From positions 5,394,001-5,458,000 of the forward strand of contig NZ_CP133671.1 of the NCBI RefSeq assembly GCF_031326345.1: 64,000 bases of DNA, in the 5' to 3' direction. This stretch comes from Aureispira sp. CCB-E (GTDB taxonomy: Bacteria; Bacteroidota; Bacteroidia; Chitinophagales; Saprospiraceae). This document shows positions 19,901 to 27,324 of this stretch, in pieces. The translations under genes and the position numbers were made by a program. A model generated the notes under the pieces. That model was given only the letters and a program-made list of their open reading frames with translations, was not told the origin of the DNA and did no database searches. Positions within the stretch are counted from its first letter, which is position 1, and the number at the start of each line of letters is the position of its first letter.

Positions 19901-20429
19901 ACCGTTTATAGAAAATATAACCGAACAAGTGCTTCGACAAACGATCAATCCTCGTATCAAGGCAAAAGCTTTGTCTATCCGCCTAGAAAAAGGATTGAGC
20001 CCTTATTGGTCAAAAAGTATGATTCGCCAACTTTTAAAAAAGCCATCTTATCGCCCTTATTTGTTGCCAGTCTTATTTCAACACGAAGCACTAAATCTAA
20101 TTCCTAGAGTATACAAGTATGCGCCTAAAGTAGCTAAATACCTTTTTTATGATTATATACGAGATGAAGATGCCATTGATTTTGTAAAAGAATTGGGTAA
20201 AATCAAAACCGCAAAAGGTATTTTTTACGTTTATGAGTATCGTTTCTTAGAAGAAGAAACTTCTTTTGTGGGCATTGCGGGTCCCTTTGTTATAGGAAAA
20301 CCCATTGAAACATATAATTATTATAATACGACCTACACCAATCAAACGCCATTATCCAAGGACTGGAAAAAAGATGGTCTCCAATTAATTAAGGATTTTG
20401 AATCCTATAATGCTGCTTATTGGGATTGA
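16959..20429 (+). CDS. Large TraB/GumN-family protein with internal repeats and HEAT-like C-terminus
   Basis: A 1156-aa exported protein (signal peptide MTILKQQLLFLLFMLPLFTLAQ). Residues 28-290 are a TraB/GumN (Tiki-like) domain: LLWRIEGKHLKHPSYLFGTM with the GTMH motif, ALEVHPD, and near 262 AAVGTAHLPGQDGI carrying the second conserved GxxH. Members of this fold include metal-dependent proteases such as Tiki. Three related segments follow, each opening with a strand like 'SIDFPGQP' (about 300-450, 455-600, 603-755). The remaining 400 residues are helical pairs resembling HEAT repeats (LLKDLQSPDSLIRYQANRAL). Ordinary TraB/GumN proteins have about 300 residues, so this is nearly four times the usual length. 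Monocistronic; function unknown. Confidence 0.82.
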   Translation: MTILKQQLLFLLFMLPLFTLAQDSVQYNLLWRIEGKHLKHPSYLFGTMHVNDARAFNFSDSVMLALERCEAFALEVHPDTMMRSMFQELFNGSKGNTLMDALTEEEYQQLKQKFEEHSTLNLDEINIQSPSMLSSMMEPDEDKADDKATFVDAYLFGIARTLNKSIWGLESMKDHTDAFSNYNKEQQREFLLGLIDENYEKEYQEMLDQFVEVYKEGNITKIGTMANVFAATDSQLIRRNFIMAQSMETLMAQHSLFAAVGTAHLPGQDGIINILIQKGYQVVPVSATFTGIAQQYAIDYDQMQWYTQVDSNLGFSIDFPGQPTPLDLFEGLNTLLYVDLTNEIFLASYNIDLRGRTAQDKEELINNTVNRYLQQSNHELLERKDISMNGIDRTEVIVAQDSSKQLRMQFIYANNILYYFMIGNDAQQIKSSYAQRYYESLQLFEPRPKVDTGWTVSHLSQAAVSIAFPYTPSYQIEKSDSKSNTPAYTYHNYTANDYSSMSSYTLRYFDQPIGYTRTTSKSQVFNYIAQNFRNRNITIRKTDTIFLEGIEGRTYDLAINNKHYVRCKVYLRGARAYYLFHQNLTEGDSIIQDDAFFQSFSFKAYQSPRFETFVSQDSSFSIDFFGKPHIEKDTLNGYYTHVTNYYSDNPNSGMLHHFQVAKISNYLSIDHLDSFYNMLTTLSYGDSLISTQTITIDTILGKETVFYQRYQDRIIRQCVWLDQQRVYISQIYIDDDSTYSSYANHCINSFQSNQALPFFNPFQSKAKQLLKDLQSPDSLIRYQANRALDFYDFDTSDVNPLLLALDITYPQDSLTTALLVQALQEVADSSVIKNLTELYYQKNTNTAARVAILKTIPKLDTIKGIATYIDLLQDPTFISSAYDYHVFGLLHQYPRQFSSKYERILALAKYEPYRYYIIDFSNAMAQKDSLFAQQMQSYFSNWLPYFNVDLENYETPTKEFWQDNSPLIYKYLNFFSISNDKPFIENITEQVLRQTINPRIKAKALSIRLEKGLSPYWSKSMIRQLLKKPSYRPYLLPVLFQHEALNLIPRVYKYAPKVAKYLFYDYIRDEDAIDFVKELGKIKTAKGIFYVYEYRFLEEETSFVGIAGPFVIGKPIETYNYYNTTYTNQTPLSKDWKKDGLQLIKDFESYNAAYWD

Positions 20430-20501
20430 TCAATTATTCATCATTTTATTAATAAATTCATTGTCTATTGAAATGAAGACACTAAGTTTCGTAAACCTTA
20501 C

Positions 20502-21158
20502 TTACACAGCAAGATAACCTTCTTTCTGTAACGTTTCCAATATTTCAGAAAACTCATTCAGCATCATAGCCGTAGCTCCCCAAACGATTTTTTCTTTTAA
20601 ATCAAAATAAGGGACATCCCTCAAGATCAGTCCACTAGATGTTTTTATTTTGGTTAACTTTCTTAATGTGGGGTCAATCAAATCTTCGATTCTAACCTCA
20701 ATTACTTCAGCGACTTCTTTGGGGTCGGGCGTATAAACAGGAGCCTCTTTTAAGTAACCAACAAAAGGATGTACTAAGTATCGGCTGACTGGAATATACA
20801 ATTGGCTCAAACGACCGATTATAGTAACATCTTCTCTAGGAATTCCAAATTCCTCTTCTGTTTCTCGCAGTGCTGCTGCTTCTAAAGTAGCATCTGACGC
20901 TTCCAATCCTCCACCAGGAAAGCTAATTTGTTTGCTATGAGCATAGGGCGTTTCAGGGCGTTCCATCAATGCAGTATGCCAAATTCCTTCCTTTTGGAAT
21001 AAAAGCAATAATACACAAGCTTTTCTTGCATCCTTAGCTGCCTTCACATACATGTCTGGATCATTCTTTCGAAGTCCACTACTCATCATTTTTAGCTGTG
21101 CGTCTATGCCTGGCAAAGGATTTAATAAATGTTCTTTTAGTTTTGGTATAAATAACAT
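20502..21158 (-). CDS. Nudix hydrolase, CoA pyrophosphatase type
   Basis: A 218-aa Nudix protein with a full Nudix box: GGGLEASDATLEAAALRE continuing TEEEFGI, preceded by RPETPYAHSKQISFPGG. The combination of HSKQISFPGG with the box at this position is characteristic of the CoA diphosphatase (NudL / UPF0035) branch, which cleaves CoA to phosphopantetheine and 3',5'-ADP. The later segment YIPVSRYLVHPFVGYL also fits that branch. No signal peptide. It is convergent with the TraB gene and probably monocistronic. Confidence 0.9.
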   Translation of the reverse strand: MLFIPKLKEHLLNPLPGIDAQLKMMSSGLRKNDPDMYVKAAKDARKACVLLLLFQKEGIWHTALMERPETPYAHSKQISFPGGGLEASDATLEAAALRETEEEFGIPREDVTIIGRLSQLYIPVSRYLVHPFVGYLKEAPVYTPDPKEVAEVIEVRIEDLIDPTLRKLTKIKTSSGLILRDVPYFDLKEKIVWGATAMMLNEFSEILETLQKEGYLAV

Positions 21159-21282
21159 AAGTGATCGTTTATTGGCTTATTTATGGTACTAATTCCCAGC
21201 GATTCTGTTGGTCTAACAATTATGTGCCCAAATAGTTCTAAAAAGAAAGTAACTCCCCTCAGCCATTAGGACTTCAACCTAT

Positions 21283-22095
21283 TTATACAATAAACAACAT
21301 ACGCTCTAGCAATTGCCTCATTTTATTTGGCGTAATTCGTTCTATAATTTCCCCCCCCCTCGCATAAGAGATATTGCCCGTTTCTTCAGATATTACAAAA
21401 ACCATAATATTGGTATTCTCACTAATCCCGACCGCTGCACGATGTCTCAGTCCCAAACGTTGAGGAATGTTAGGACGATCTGAGACAGGTAATACACAAC
21501 TAGCCGCTATTATTTTTTGGTCTTTCAAAATCATCGCCCCATCATGAAGCGGGCTTTCTTTATTAAAAATACTTAAAATCAACTGTGAAGAAATATCCGC
21601 ATTAACCATTACTCCAGAACTATATAGACCTTCTAAATTAGGGGCACTAGAAAACACCATTAATGCCCCTGTTTTTCTCTTAGACATAGCTTCCGAAGCT
21701 TTAATAATGGCTTGTATGGTTTTTTCTTTTAATATTTTTTTATTTTCAGACAATTGGTTTTGCTTAAAAAATCGTTGCAAGAATTTAAACCTTGTTTGTA
21801 GAGAACCTTGTCCCACAAATAATAAAAATCGACGTACTTCGGGCTGAAATAAAATCAAAAGAGCAATCATCCCAACACTTACAAACTGCCCCAAAATAGA
21901 AGATAAAAGGGGCATCTCTAGAACAGAAACCAACCTCCAGGCAATATACACGAGTACAAGCCCTATAAATATGTTAAATCCTAGGCTTCCTTTTAATAAT
22001 TTGTAAATCTGAAAAAGGATAAATCCAACAATAAAAATATCTAGGGCATCCCAGATCGTAATGGTAAAAAAGCCTATTTGTATTAGATATAGCAT
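21283..22095 (-). CDS. cdaA: Diadenylate cyclase CdaA
   Basis: CdaA condenses two ATP to cyclic di-AMP at the inner membrane. Three N-terminal membrane helices are visible (IWDALDIFIVGFILFQIY, FNIFIGLVLVYIAW, FVSVGMIALLILFQPEV), then the DAC domain with the catalytic LHDGAMIL and RHRAAVGISE motifs and the SEETGNISYARGGEI strand. The usual partner CdaR is absent, as is normal in Bacteroidota. The codons for RGGE near the 3' end hold a run of nine G on the coding strand (C at 21351-21359), unusual in such AT-rich DNA. Confidence 0.95.
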   Translation of the reverse strand: MLYLIQIGFFTITIWDALDIFIVGFILFQIYKLLKGSLGFNIFIGLVLVYIAWRLVSVLEMPLLSSILGQFVSVGMIALLILFQPEVRRFLLFVGQGSLQTRFKFLQRFFKQNQLSENKKILKEKTIQAIIKASEAMSKRKTGALMVFSSAPNLEGLYSSGVMVNADISSQLILSIFNKESPLHDGAMILKDQKIIAASCVLPVSDRPNIPQRLGLRHRAAVGISENTNIMVFVISEETGNISYARGGEIIERITPNKMRQLLERMLFIV

Positions 22096-22285
22096 GCCGT
22101 GTATTTAGTTAGGAGTCTGCTAATTTCTTATTGGTATACATTCTCAACAAAAACTATTAAGCAATAAATAACAGACTATTGTTATTAATACTTTGTGAGC
22201 AAGTAATAGCTATAAAAGTAGCTTGCAAAATACAACTTTTAAAGGAACAACTTATGATTAACAAAATAGTTTTTGATAGGCAAAG

Positions 22286-22960
22286 TTAGAACTTATTGAT
22301 GCTAGCTGTTTGTCGCATCAACATAGGAGCATCCATATAATGAAAAATCACGTTCTTCCCCTTATAGTTTTTATCATAAATATCCATTTGGGTTCCCTTA
22401 GCATCAAACACAAAATGAAAAAACAAGCCGTCAAATGGTGCCATAGGGTTGTCGAAAGCACAGATTTGATTTTCTATAGTTTTTAATTCATAACTACCAT
22501 CTTTGTTTTTAACAATGTAGTTTCCACAACCATCATTCATTAAGTCGTCTAGTTGTTGTTTTTTGTACGGATGTTTTTCTTTCCATTGTAGCAACAACTT
22601 TTTATTATTCGGTTCTTTCCACGAATAACAATCCACCCACAAGGTATCATTCTCAAAAGACTTGATATGAAAAATTTTCTCCCCCATTGGTTGTTCTGGG
22701 AAATTGGGTTGATACCATCCTATCGACATCCAGTAATCATTTTTTTTATGTGTCCATATTCGAAAAGCCCTAATTTCAGACAATCGAAGTAAGGGGTTTT
22801 GAGTTGTGTCTGCTTGTGCTTTATTGTTGTATACACCAGATGCTTTTTTGATAAAATCTTGGATACGTTTATGTCCTTCCTTATTCAAAGAGCTGAGCTG
22901 TCCTAATAAAGTGTTCTGATAAGAACATGATAATAAAAGTAATAAAATAAATAATCTCAT
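22286..22960 (-). CDS. Secreted CpcT/CpeT-like protein
   Basis: A 224-aa protein with a signal peptide or lipoprotein-like leader (MRLFILLLLLSCSYQNTLLGQ). The mature part resembles CpcT/CpeT proteins (DUF1001): FIKKASGVYNNKAQADT, IRAFRIWTHKKNDYWMSIGW, and DGCGNYIVKNKDGSYELKT followed by a second Cys (IENQICAFD). In cyanobacteria CpcT attaches bilins to phycobiliproteins, but related proteins occur in many non-phototrophs with unknown roles. Nothing here suggests a bilin pathway. It sits between cdaA and lepB on the same strand and is separated from lepB by a strong terminator. Confidence 0.6.
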   Translation of the reverse strand: MRLFILLLLLSCSYQNTLLGQLSSLNKEGHKRIQDFIKKASGVYNNKAQADTTQNPLLRLSEIRAFRIWTHKKNDYWMSIGWYQPNFPEQPMGEKIFHIKSFENDTLWVDCYSWKEPNNKKLLLQWKEKHPYKKQQLDDLMNDGCGNYIVKNKDGSYELKTIENQICAFDNPMAPFDGLFFHFVFDAKGTQMDIYDKNYKGKNVIFHYMDAPMLMRQTASINKF

Positions 22961-23147
22961 TTTTAAATTGTTTCAAATTCAGATGGCGATTGATTAGGAT
23001 TTTTTTTACTAATATGAGCATAACCTCTCCTATTGCAACCGCATCACTAGAAGCTGTTTCTTGAAATTCGCCCACAAATTTACAGTATGAAATAATATTC
23101 AAAGGAAAATTATTTGCCATAGAAGAACCCTTTCTTGCCATAAAAGA

Positions 23148-23184
23148 AAAAAAGTTAATAAGGTTCGCCCTTATTAACTTTTTT
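23148..23184 (-). terminator. Strong Rho-independent terminator after lepB
   Basis: A perfect 16-bp inverted repeat (AAAAAAGTTAATAAGG at 23148-23163, CCTTATTAACTTTTTT at 23169-23184) with a 5-nt loop. Its A and T ends let it work in either direction; it lies about 40 bp after the lepB stop. Confidence 0.9.
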
Positions 23185-23224
23185 AGCAAGAAGTTGTTCT
23201 CAACAACCGTTATTTTTTGATTAT

Positions 23225-24871
23225 TTATCTTCCTGAAGCCCCCATAAATAAACGATCCCATCTAACACCACCATTCTTGAGGCTACCGTTTTTCAGAGAC
23301 AACCAAACAAACAATGGTTTTCCTACAATATGATCCTCAGGCACAAAGCCCCAAGATCGAGAATCTGCCGAATTATTGCGGTTATCTCCCATCATCCAAT
23401 AATAATCTAACTTCGGCGTATAAGTAGTCGTTGCTTCTCCATTAATATAGATTTTTCCATTTTCAATCTTCAAATCATTCCCTTCATAAGCCGCAATCAA
23501 ACGAGTGTATAACTCTATATTATCCATAGATAAGTTGATTGTTGTTCCTTTTTTAGGGATTGTAATAGGACCATAATGGTCAATATTCCAAGGATATTTT
23601 TCTCCATTATAAGGGAACGTTCCAGGTGTGTATCCCTTGGGTTTTAACCGACGTTCTATTTGATCTACTCCTGGCAAATCTTTTACCATTTGAGCAGCAA
23701 CATCTGGGTGCATATAAGCAATGGAACGGACTACATTATTAGGATTTCTAGGATCTTTATAAAAAGTAACTCGATAGTTCTCTTCCAAAGTAGGTACTTC
23801 TAGTGTATTCACTTTCTGACCAATCAACTGGTACTCATATTGTACCCCCTTGATATCTTCTGCCTCTTTATCATTGACATACAAGACACCATTTTTCACC
23901 TCAATCTTATCTCCAGGAATTCCAACACAACGCTTGATATAGTGTGTTCGTTTATCAACAGGGCGATAAACCATTCGATCTGCAAACCGTACCAATAGTT
24001 TTTGGCGAAGGGCTTTTCTATCTTTAGGTGGTACTGCTTTTAACTGATTGTGGTATTGTAATTCATACGGAAACAAAGAACCATCTGCCTCCAAGCCTCC
24101 AACAGCCGTATCATCTTCTGGATAATTAAACACCACAGGGTCATAACGTTCTACATTTTGAATTCTAGGTGCTCGACTATAACCCCATTTTACCGCCTTA
24201 CTGTACGATTCGCCACCAGAGAAAGGCAACATATTATGAATTAAAGGAAAAGCCAGTGGTGTCATAGGCATTCTAGAACCATAATGTACTTTGCTTACAA
24301 ACAAAAAATCACCAACCAATAAAGAGCCTTCCATAGAAGGTGTCGGAATGGTATATGCTTCGATTAAAAACATTCGAATAAAATGCGCTGCAAACACAGC
24401 AAAAATAATAGATTCCGACCATTCTCTTACCTTTGATTTTTTTGGGAATGGGTTTTCTTTTTCCAAACGACGCATTTCTGATTTGCTATCAGATTTTGCA
24501 GCTGCTTTAAAACGTTTGCGAAGATCATTTTGAACTGCCCATGCTTGATGAACGTATTCTGGATTTTTAGTCGTCAAATAAGGGTAATAAATATAAGGTA
24601 GAATAATTGCGGCTGCATTATCAATAAATTTGTACTGCCCAAACGATTTGTTAAATTCAATCAACATCCCTGCAATAATAAAGAAATGTACGACAGGGAT
24701 CAACATAGCAGCAACCCACCATTTGGGAGCGCCCACAATTTTTACCACAACAAAAGCATTGTAAAAAGGAACCAAAGCAGCCCATCCTGGCTCTCCTGCC
24801 TTTTCAAAAAGCTTATACATTCCTACAAATGGCAGCCAATAAAAACAAATAATATATAGTAACCAATTCAT
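23225..24871 (-). CDS. lepB: Signal peptidase I, large Bacteroidota type
   Basis: This S26 serine peptidase removes signal peptides at the inner membrane. About 120 N-terminal residues contain membrane helices (WLLYIICFYWLPFVGMYKLF, WWVAAMLIPVVHFFIIAGML), followed by another helix near 155. The catalytic Ser is in TPSMEGSLLVGDFLFVSK (about residues 176-193); the catalytic Lys region is YIKRCVGIPGDKIEVKNG; box E is MMGDNRNNSADSRSWGFVPE. Long insertions between the boxes give 548 aa, against about 320 in E. coli, as is usual in this phylum. The gene follows the glycosyltransferase gene at 24938 on the same strand, 66 bp apart. Confidence 0.95.
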   Translation of the reverse strand: MNWLLYIICFYWLPFVGMYKLFEKAGEPGWAALVPFYNAFVVVKIVGAPKWWVAAMLIPVVHFFIIAGMLIEFNKSFGQYKFIDNAAAIILPYIYYPYLTTKNPEYVHQAWAVQNDLRKRFKAAAKSDSKSEMRRLEKENPFPKKSKVREWSESIIFAVFAAHFIRMFLIEAYTIPTPSMEGSLLVGDFLFVSKVHYGSRMPMTPLAFPLIHNMLPFSGGESYSKAVKWGYSRAPRIQNVERYDPVVFNYPEDDTAVGGLEADGSLFPYELQYHNQLKAVPPKDRKALRQKLLVRFADRMVYRPVDKRTHYIKRCVGIPGDKIEVKNGVLYVNDKEAEDIKGVQYEYQLIGQKVNTLEVPTLEENYRVTFYKDPRNPNNVVRSIAYMHPDVAAQMVKDLPGVDQIERRLKPKGYTPGTFPYNGEKYPWNIDHYGPITIPKKGTTINLSMDNIELYTRLIAAYEGNDLKIENGKIYINGEATTTYTPKLDYYWMMGDNRNNSADSRSWGFVPEDHIVGKPLFVWLSLKNGSLKNGGVRWDRLFMGASGR

Positions 24872-24937
24872 TTTTTTATACTTTAACGTAACGTTTCAAC
24901 TGTTTTTTATCCATTTAAAAGTTGAAATTGTAAATAA

Positions 24938-25669
24938 TTATCGTTTATAACTCATTGTCCAACCTTTCCAACGCATCTTTAGCACTCCAAAAAATGCTTC
25001 GTTAAAAATATCAGAACTCATTTTTGAAGATCCCTTTTCTCTATCTTTGAAAATAATTGGTACTTCTTCTATTTTATATCCAAGCTGCCATACAGCAAAC
25101 TTCATTTCAATTTGAAATGCATAGCCTTTGAATTCAATTTTATCAAAATCTAGCTGCTCTAAAAACGAACGTTTGTAACAGACAAAACCTGCGGTAGCAT
25201 CTGCTACAGGCATCCAAGTAATCAAACGAACATAAATTGAAGCACCTCTTGACATCAACAAACGATTGAATGGCCAATTGACTACTTTCCCCCCTTTGGT
25301 ATAGCGAGACCCTACCGAAACCCCTACCTGATCTTTCTGGCAGGCTTCAAATAAACGAGGCAAATCGTTAGGGTTGTGTGAAAAGTCGGCATCCATCTCA
25401 AATATATACTGGTAAGTGGACTCTAAGGCCCATTTAAAACCATGTATATAGGCCGTTCCGAGACCTTGTTTGCTTTGCCGTTCCTCAACAAACAAACGAC
25501 CTGCAAATTCATTTTGCAAATTTTTGACAAGACCTGCGGTACCATCAGGAGAACCATCATCTACAATAAGCAAATGAAAGCTAGGCTCCAAAGCCATTAC
25601 AGCTCGGATAATATTTTCTATGTTTTCCTTTTCGTTATAGGTAGGTATAATAACTAAACGTTCTGACAA
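24938..25669 (-). CDS. Polyprenol monophosphomannose synthase-like GT2 glycosyltransferase
   Basis: A 243-aa GT-A transferase of the Dpm1-like branch of GT2: IIPTYNEKENIENII (residues 7-21), LLIVDDGSPDGT, and the metal-binding DADFSHNPNDLPRL. It lacks the C-terminal membrane helices of longer homologues. It is expected to transfer mannose or another sugar from a nucleotide sugar to a polyprenyl phosphate, for glycan or glycoprotein assembly. The start must be TTG at 25669: the in-frame codons back to the stop at 25706-25708 include no ATG or GTG, and the first internal ATG falls after the IIPTYNE motif. It lies just upstream of lepB and may be co-transcribed. Confidence 0.9.
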   Translation of the reverse strand: MSERLVIIPTYNEKENIENIIRAVMALEPSFHLLIVDDGSPDGTAGLVKNLQNEFAGRLFVEERQSKQGLGTAYIHGFKWALESTYQYIFEMDADFSHNPNDLPRLFEACQKDQVGVSVGSRYTKGGKVVNWPFNRLLMSRGASIYVRLITWMPVADATAGFVCYKRSFLEQLDFDKIEFKGYAFQIEMKFAVWQLGYKIEEVPIIFKDREKGSSKMSSDIFNEAFFGVLKMRWKGWTMSYKR

Positions 25670-26064
25670 AACTCTGACTGCTTTAGTGGTGGTATAGAGT
25701 AATTTTTAATTTTGACTAACTTGATTTTGGGTGCACTTCATATTCTATAACTATTTTGCAGCTTAGAAAGCTATCTTAACACACAAAAATACTTCAAGTC
25801 ACATATTAGGGTAAAAGTCGTAAAAATAATAGACTTATTTAGTATTAGACCTCTTTTCATTTTTTACTTTTTTACTAAAAAATGTTCTCTTGTACTAAAT
25901 TACCCTTCTAAAATCAGCTATTTACTCTTAAAAATAATTCAATATAGAGTTTTGAGTGTCAAAAAGCAAACCCTTACCAGTACCTTAACGCATTCTAACA
26001 TTAATTAACTAAAAGTATAGTTCTAATAATACATTCTGCTCCCAACCCTATGCTCATTTAAGGA
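25670..26064. other. Intergenic region
   Basis: About 395 bp between the M42 peptidase stop and the glycosyltransferase start, both genes on the minus strand. Very AT-rich; no ORF or clear terminator recognised. Confidence 0.45.
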
Positions 26065-27087
26065 TTATAATGCTTTGAACTTAGATTCGATATAAGCCAT
26101 ACACAAATCAATCGTAGCTTGAATGCCTTTTTGATGTGTTCGTTCTACTCCATGTGATGCAGAGACTCCTGGACCAATCAAACCTACTCGATAATCATTG
26201 CCAGCTCTTAATGCAGCCGAGCCATCCGAACCATAAAATGGATAGACATCTAAACGATAAGGAATTGCGTATTTTTGAGCTAATTGAACCAATTGTTTAC
26301 GCATACCATAATCGTATGGACCAGAACTATCTTTGGCACAAATAGAACAGGCGGTTTCTTCACCAGCCGTACCATCTCCAACAACCCCCATATCAATGAC
26401 TAATAACTCTTCAACGGAAGGCGCATAACCACAAGTACCACCATGTCCGACCTCTTCATAGTTAGAGAAGAAGATTTGTACTGGCACATCCCATCCCTTT
26501 GCTTTTATTTGGCGGGCAAGTTCAAACAACACAAAACATCCTGCCTTATTATCCATAAATCGAGATTTGATGTAACCACTTGGCAATTCTTGGTAATTTG
26601 TTTCAAAACAAATAAAGTCACCTACATTTATCCCCAAGGCTTCTATGTCTTTTTTTGATTCAACTTCTTCATCCAAACGAATGTGCATATTGTATAAGCT
26701 TCGTTGTGCACTATTCAAATCCTTGTTGACATGAGCTGCGGGGTTATCTAATAACAAAGTACCTGTGTATACCTTCCCCTCCAAGGTATGTATTCTACAA
26801 TATCCCCCTTCAAAACCATTTAGAGACAAACCACCTACTTTAGAAATTCTTAGTGTTCCATTTTTAGCAATGTCAGAAATAACAGCTCCTAAGGTATCTA
26901 CATGGGCTGCAATTGCCAAAGTTGGAGCTTGACTTCCCAACGTGCAACGCACAGCTCCTTTATTAGTATAGTCGGGACTCCAACCATATTCTGTTAACAA
27001 GTGATGTATATATTGACTTGCTCTTTCTGTAAATCCACTTGGCGAGTCTATAGCTACTAATGCTTGTAGTGTAGAGTAATCTTTCAT
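26065..27087 (-). CDS. M42 family metallopeptidase (glutamyl aminopeptidase / endoglucanase-like)
   Basis: M42 enzymes are cytoplasmic dinuclear zinc or cobalt aminopeptidases that form large tetrahedral complexes. Metal ligands are visible: AAHVDTLGAVISD, RFMDNKAGCFVLFELA, NYEEVGHGGTCG (catalytic E and ligand), VIDMGVVGDG and ASHGVERTHQKGI. ATG at 27087 (MKDYSTLQALVAIDSPSGF) matches the family N-terminus; a frame open to 27168 would add 27 residues that do not look like this family. About 340 residues, normal length. Monocistronic by spacing. Confidence 0.92.
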   Translation of the reverse strand: MKDYSTLQALVAIDSPSGFTERASQYIHHLLTEYGWSPDYTNKGAVRCTLGSQAPTLAIAAHVDTLGAVISDIAKNGTLRISKVGGLSLNGFEGGYCRIHTLEGKVYTGTLLLDNPAAHVNKDLNSAQRSLYNMHIRLDEEVESKKDIEALGINVGDFICFETNYQELPSGYIKSRFMDNKAGCFVLFELARQIKAKGWDVPVQIFFSNYEEVGHGGTCGYAPSVEELLVIDMGVVGDGTAGEETACSICAKDSSGPYDYGMRKQLVQLAQKYAIPYRLDVYPFYGSDGSAALRAGNDYRVGLIGPGVSASHGVERTHQKGIQATIDLCMAYIESKFKAL

Positions 27088-27262
27088 TGTTGATAATTTT
27101 GATTCGTATAAATTAGTATAATATATCTTCCCGCCGCAAATATACAATAGTTCATTTAATTTGAGCATAAGAACCCCAACAAGATACTATATCATATTAT
27201 AATTATAAAATTATATTTGCTCTCCGCAAAATATCCATCCACATCCCTCCAAGGATATACAC

Positions 27263-27297
27263 AAAAAAAGATCATTCTCGAATTAATCGGAATGATC
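27263..27297 (-). terminator. Rho-independent terminator after the PD40/OmpA gene
   Basis: GATCATTC (27270-27277) pairs with GAATGATC (27290-27297). The run of seven A to its left gives a U-tract for minus-strand transcripts. It is 28 bp past the stop of the gene at 27325. Confidence 0.85.
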
Positions 27298-27324
27298 TAA
27301 GTATATCGATAACTTGTAAAACAC

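Noticed and set aside
22881-23261. 126-codon minus-strand ORF overlapping lepB and the CpcT-like gene
   Set aside because: It passes through the 16-bp terminator and overlaps both neighbours; a shadow frame.
27088-27168. 27-residue N-terminal extension of the M42 peptidase
   Set aside because: The extension is unlike the family; the ATG at 27087 gives the usual N-terminus.
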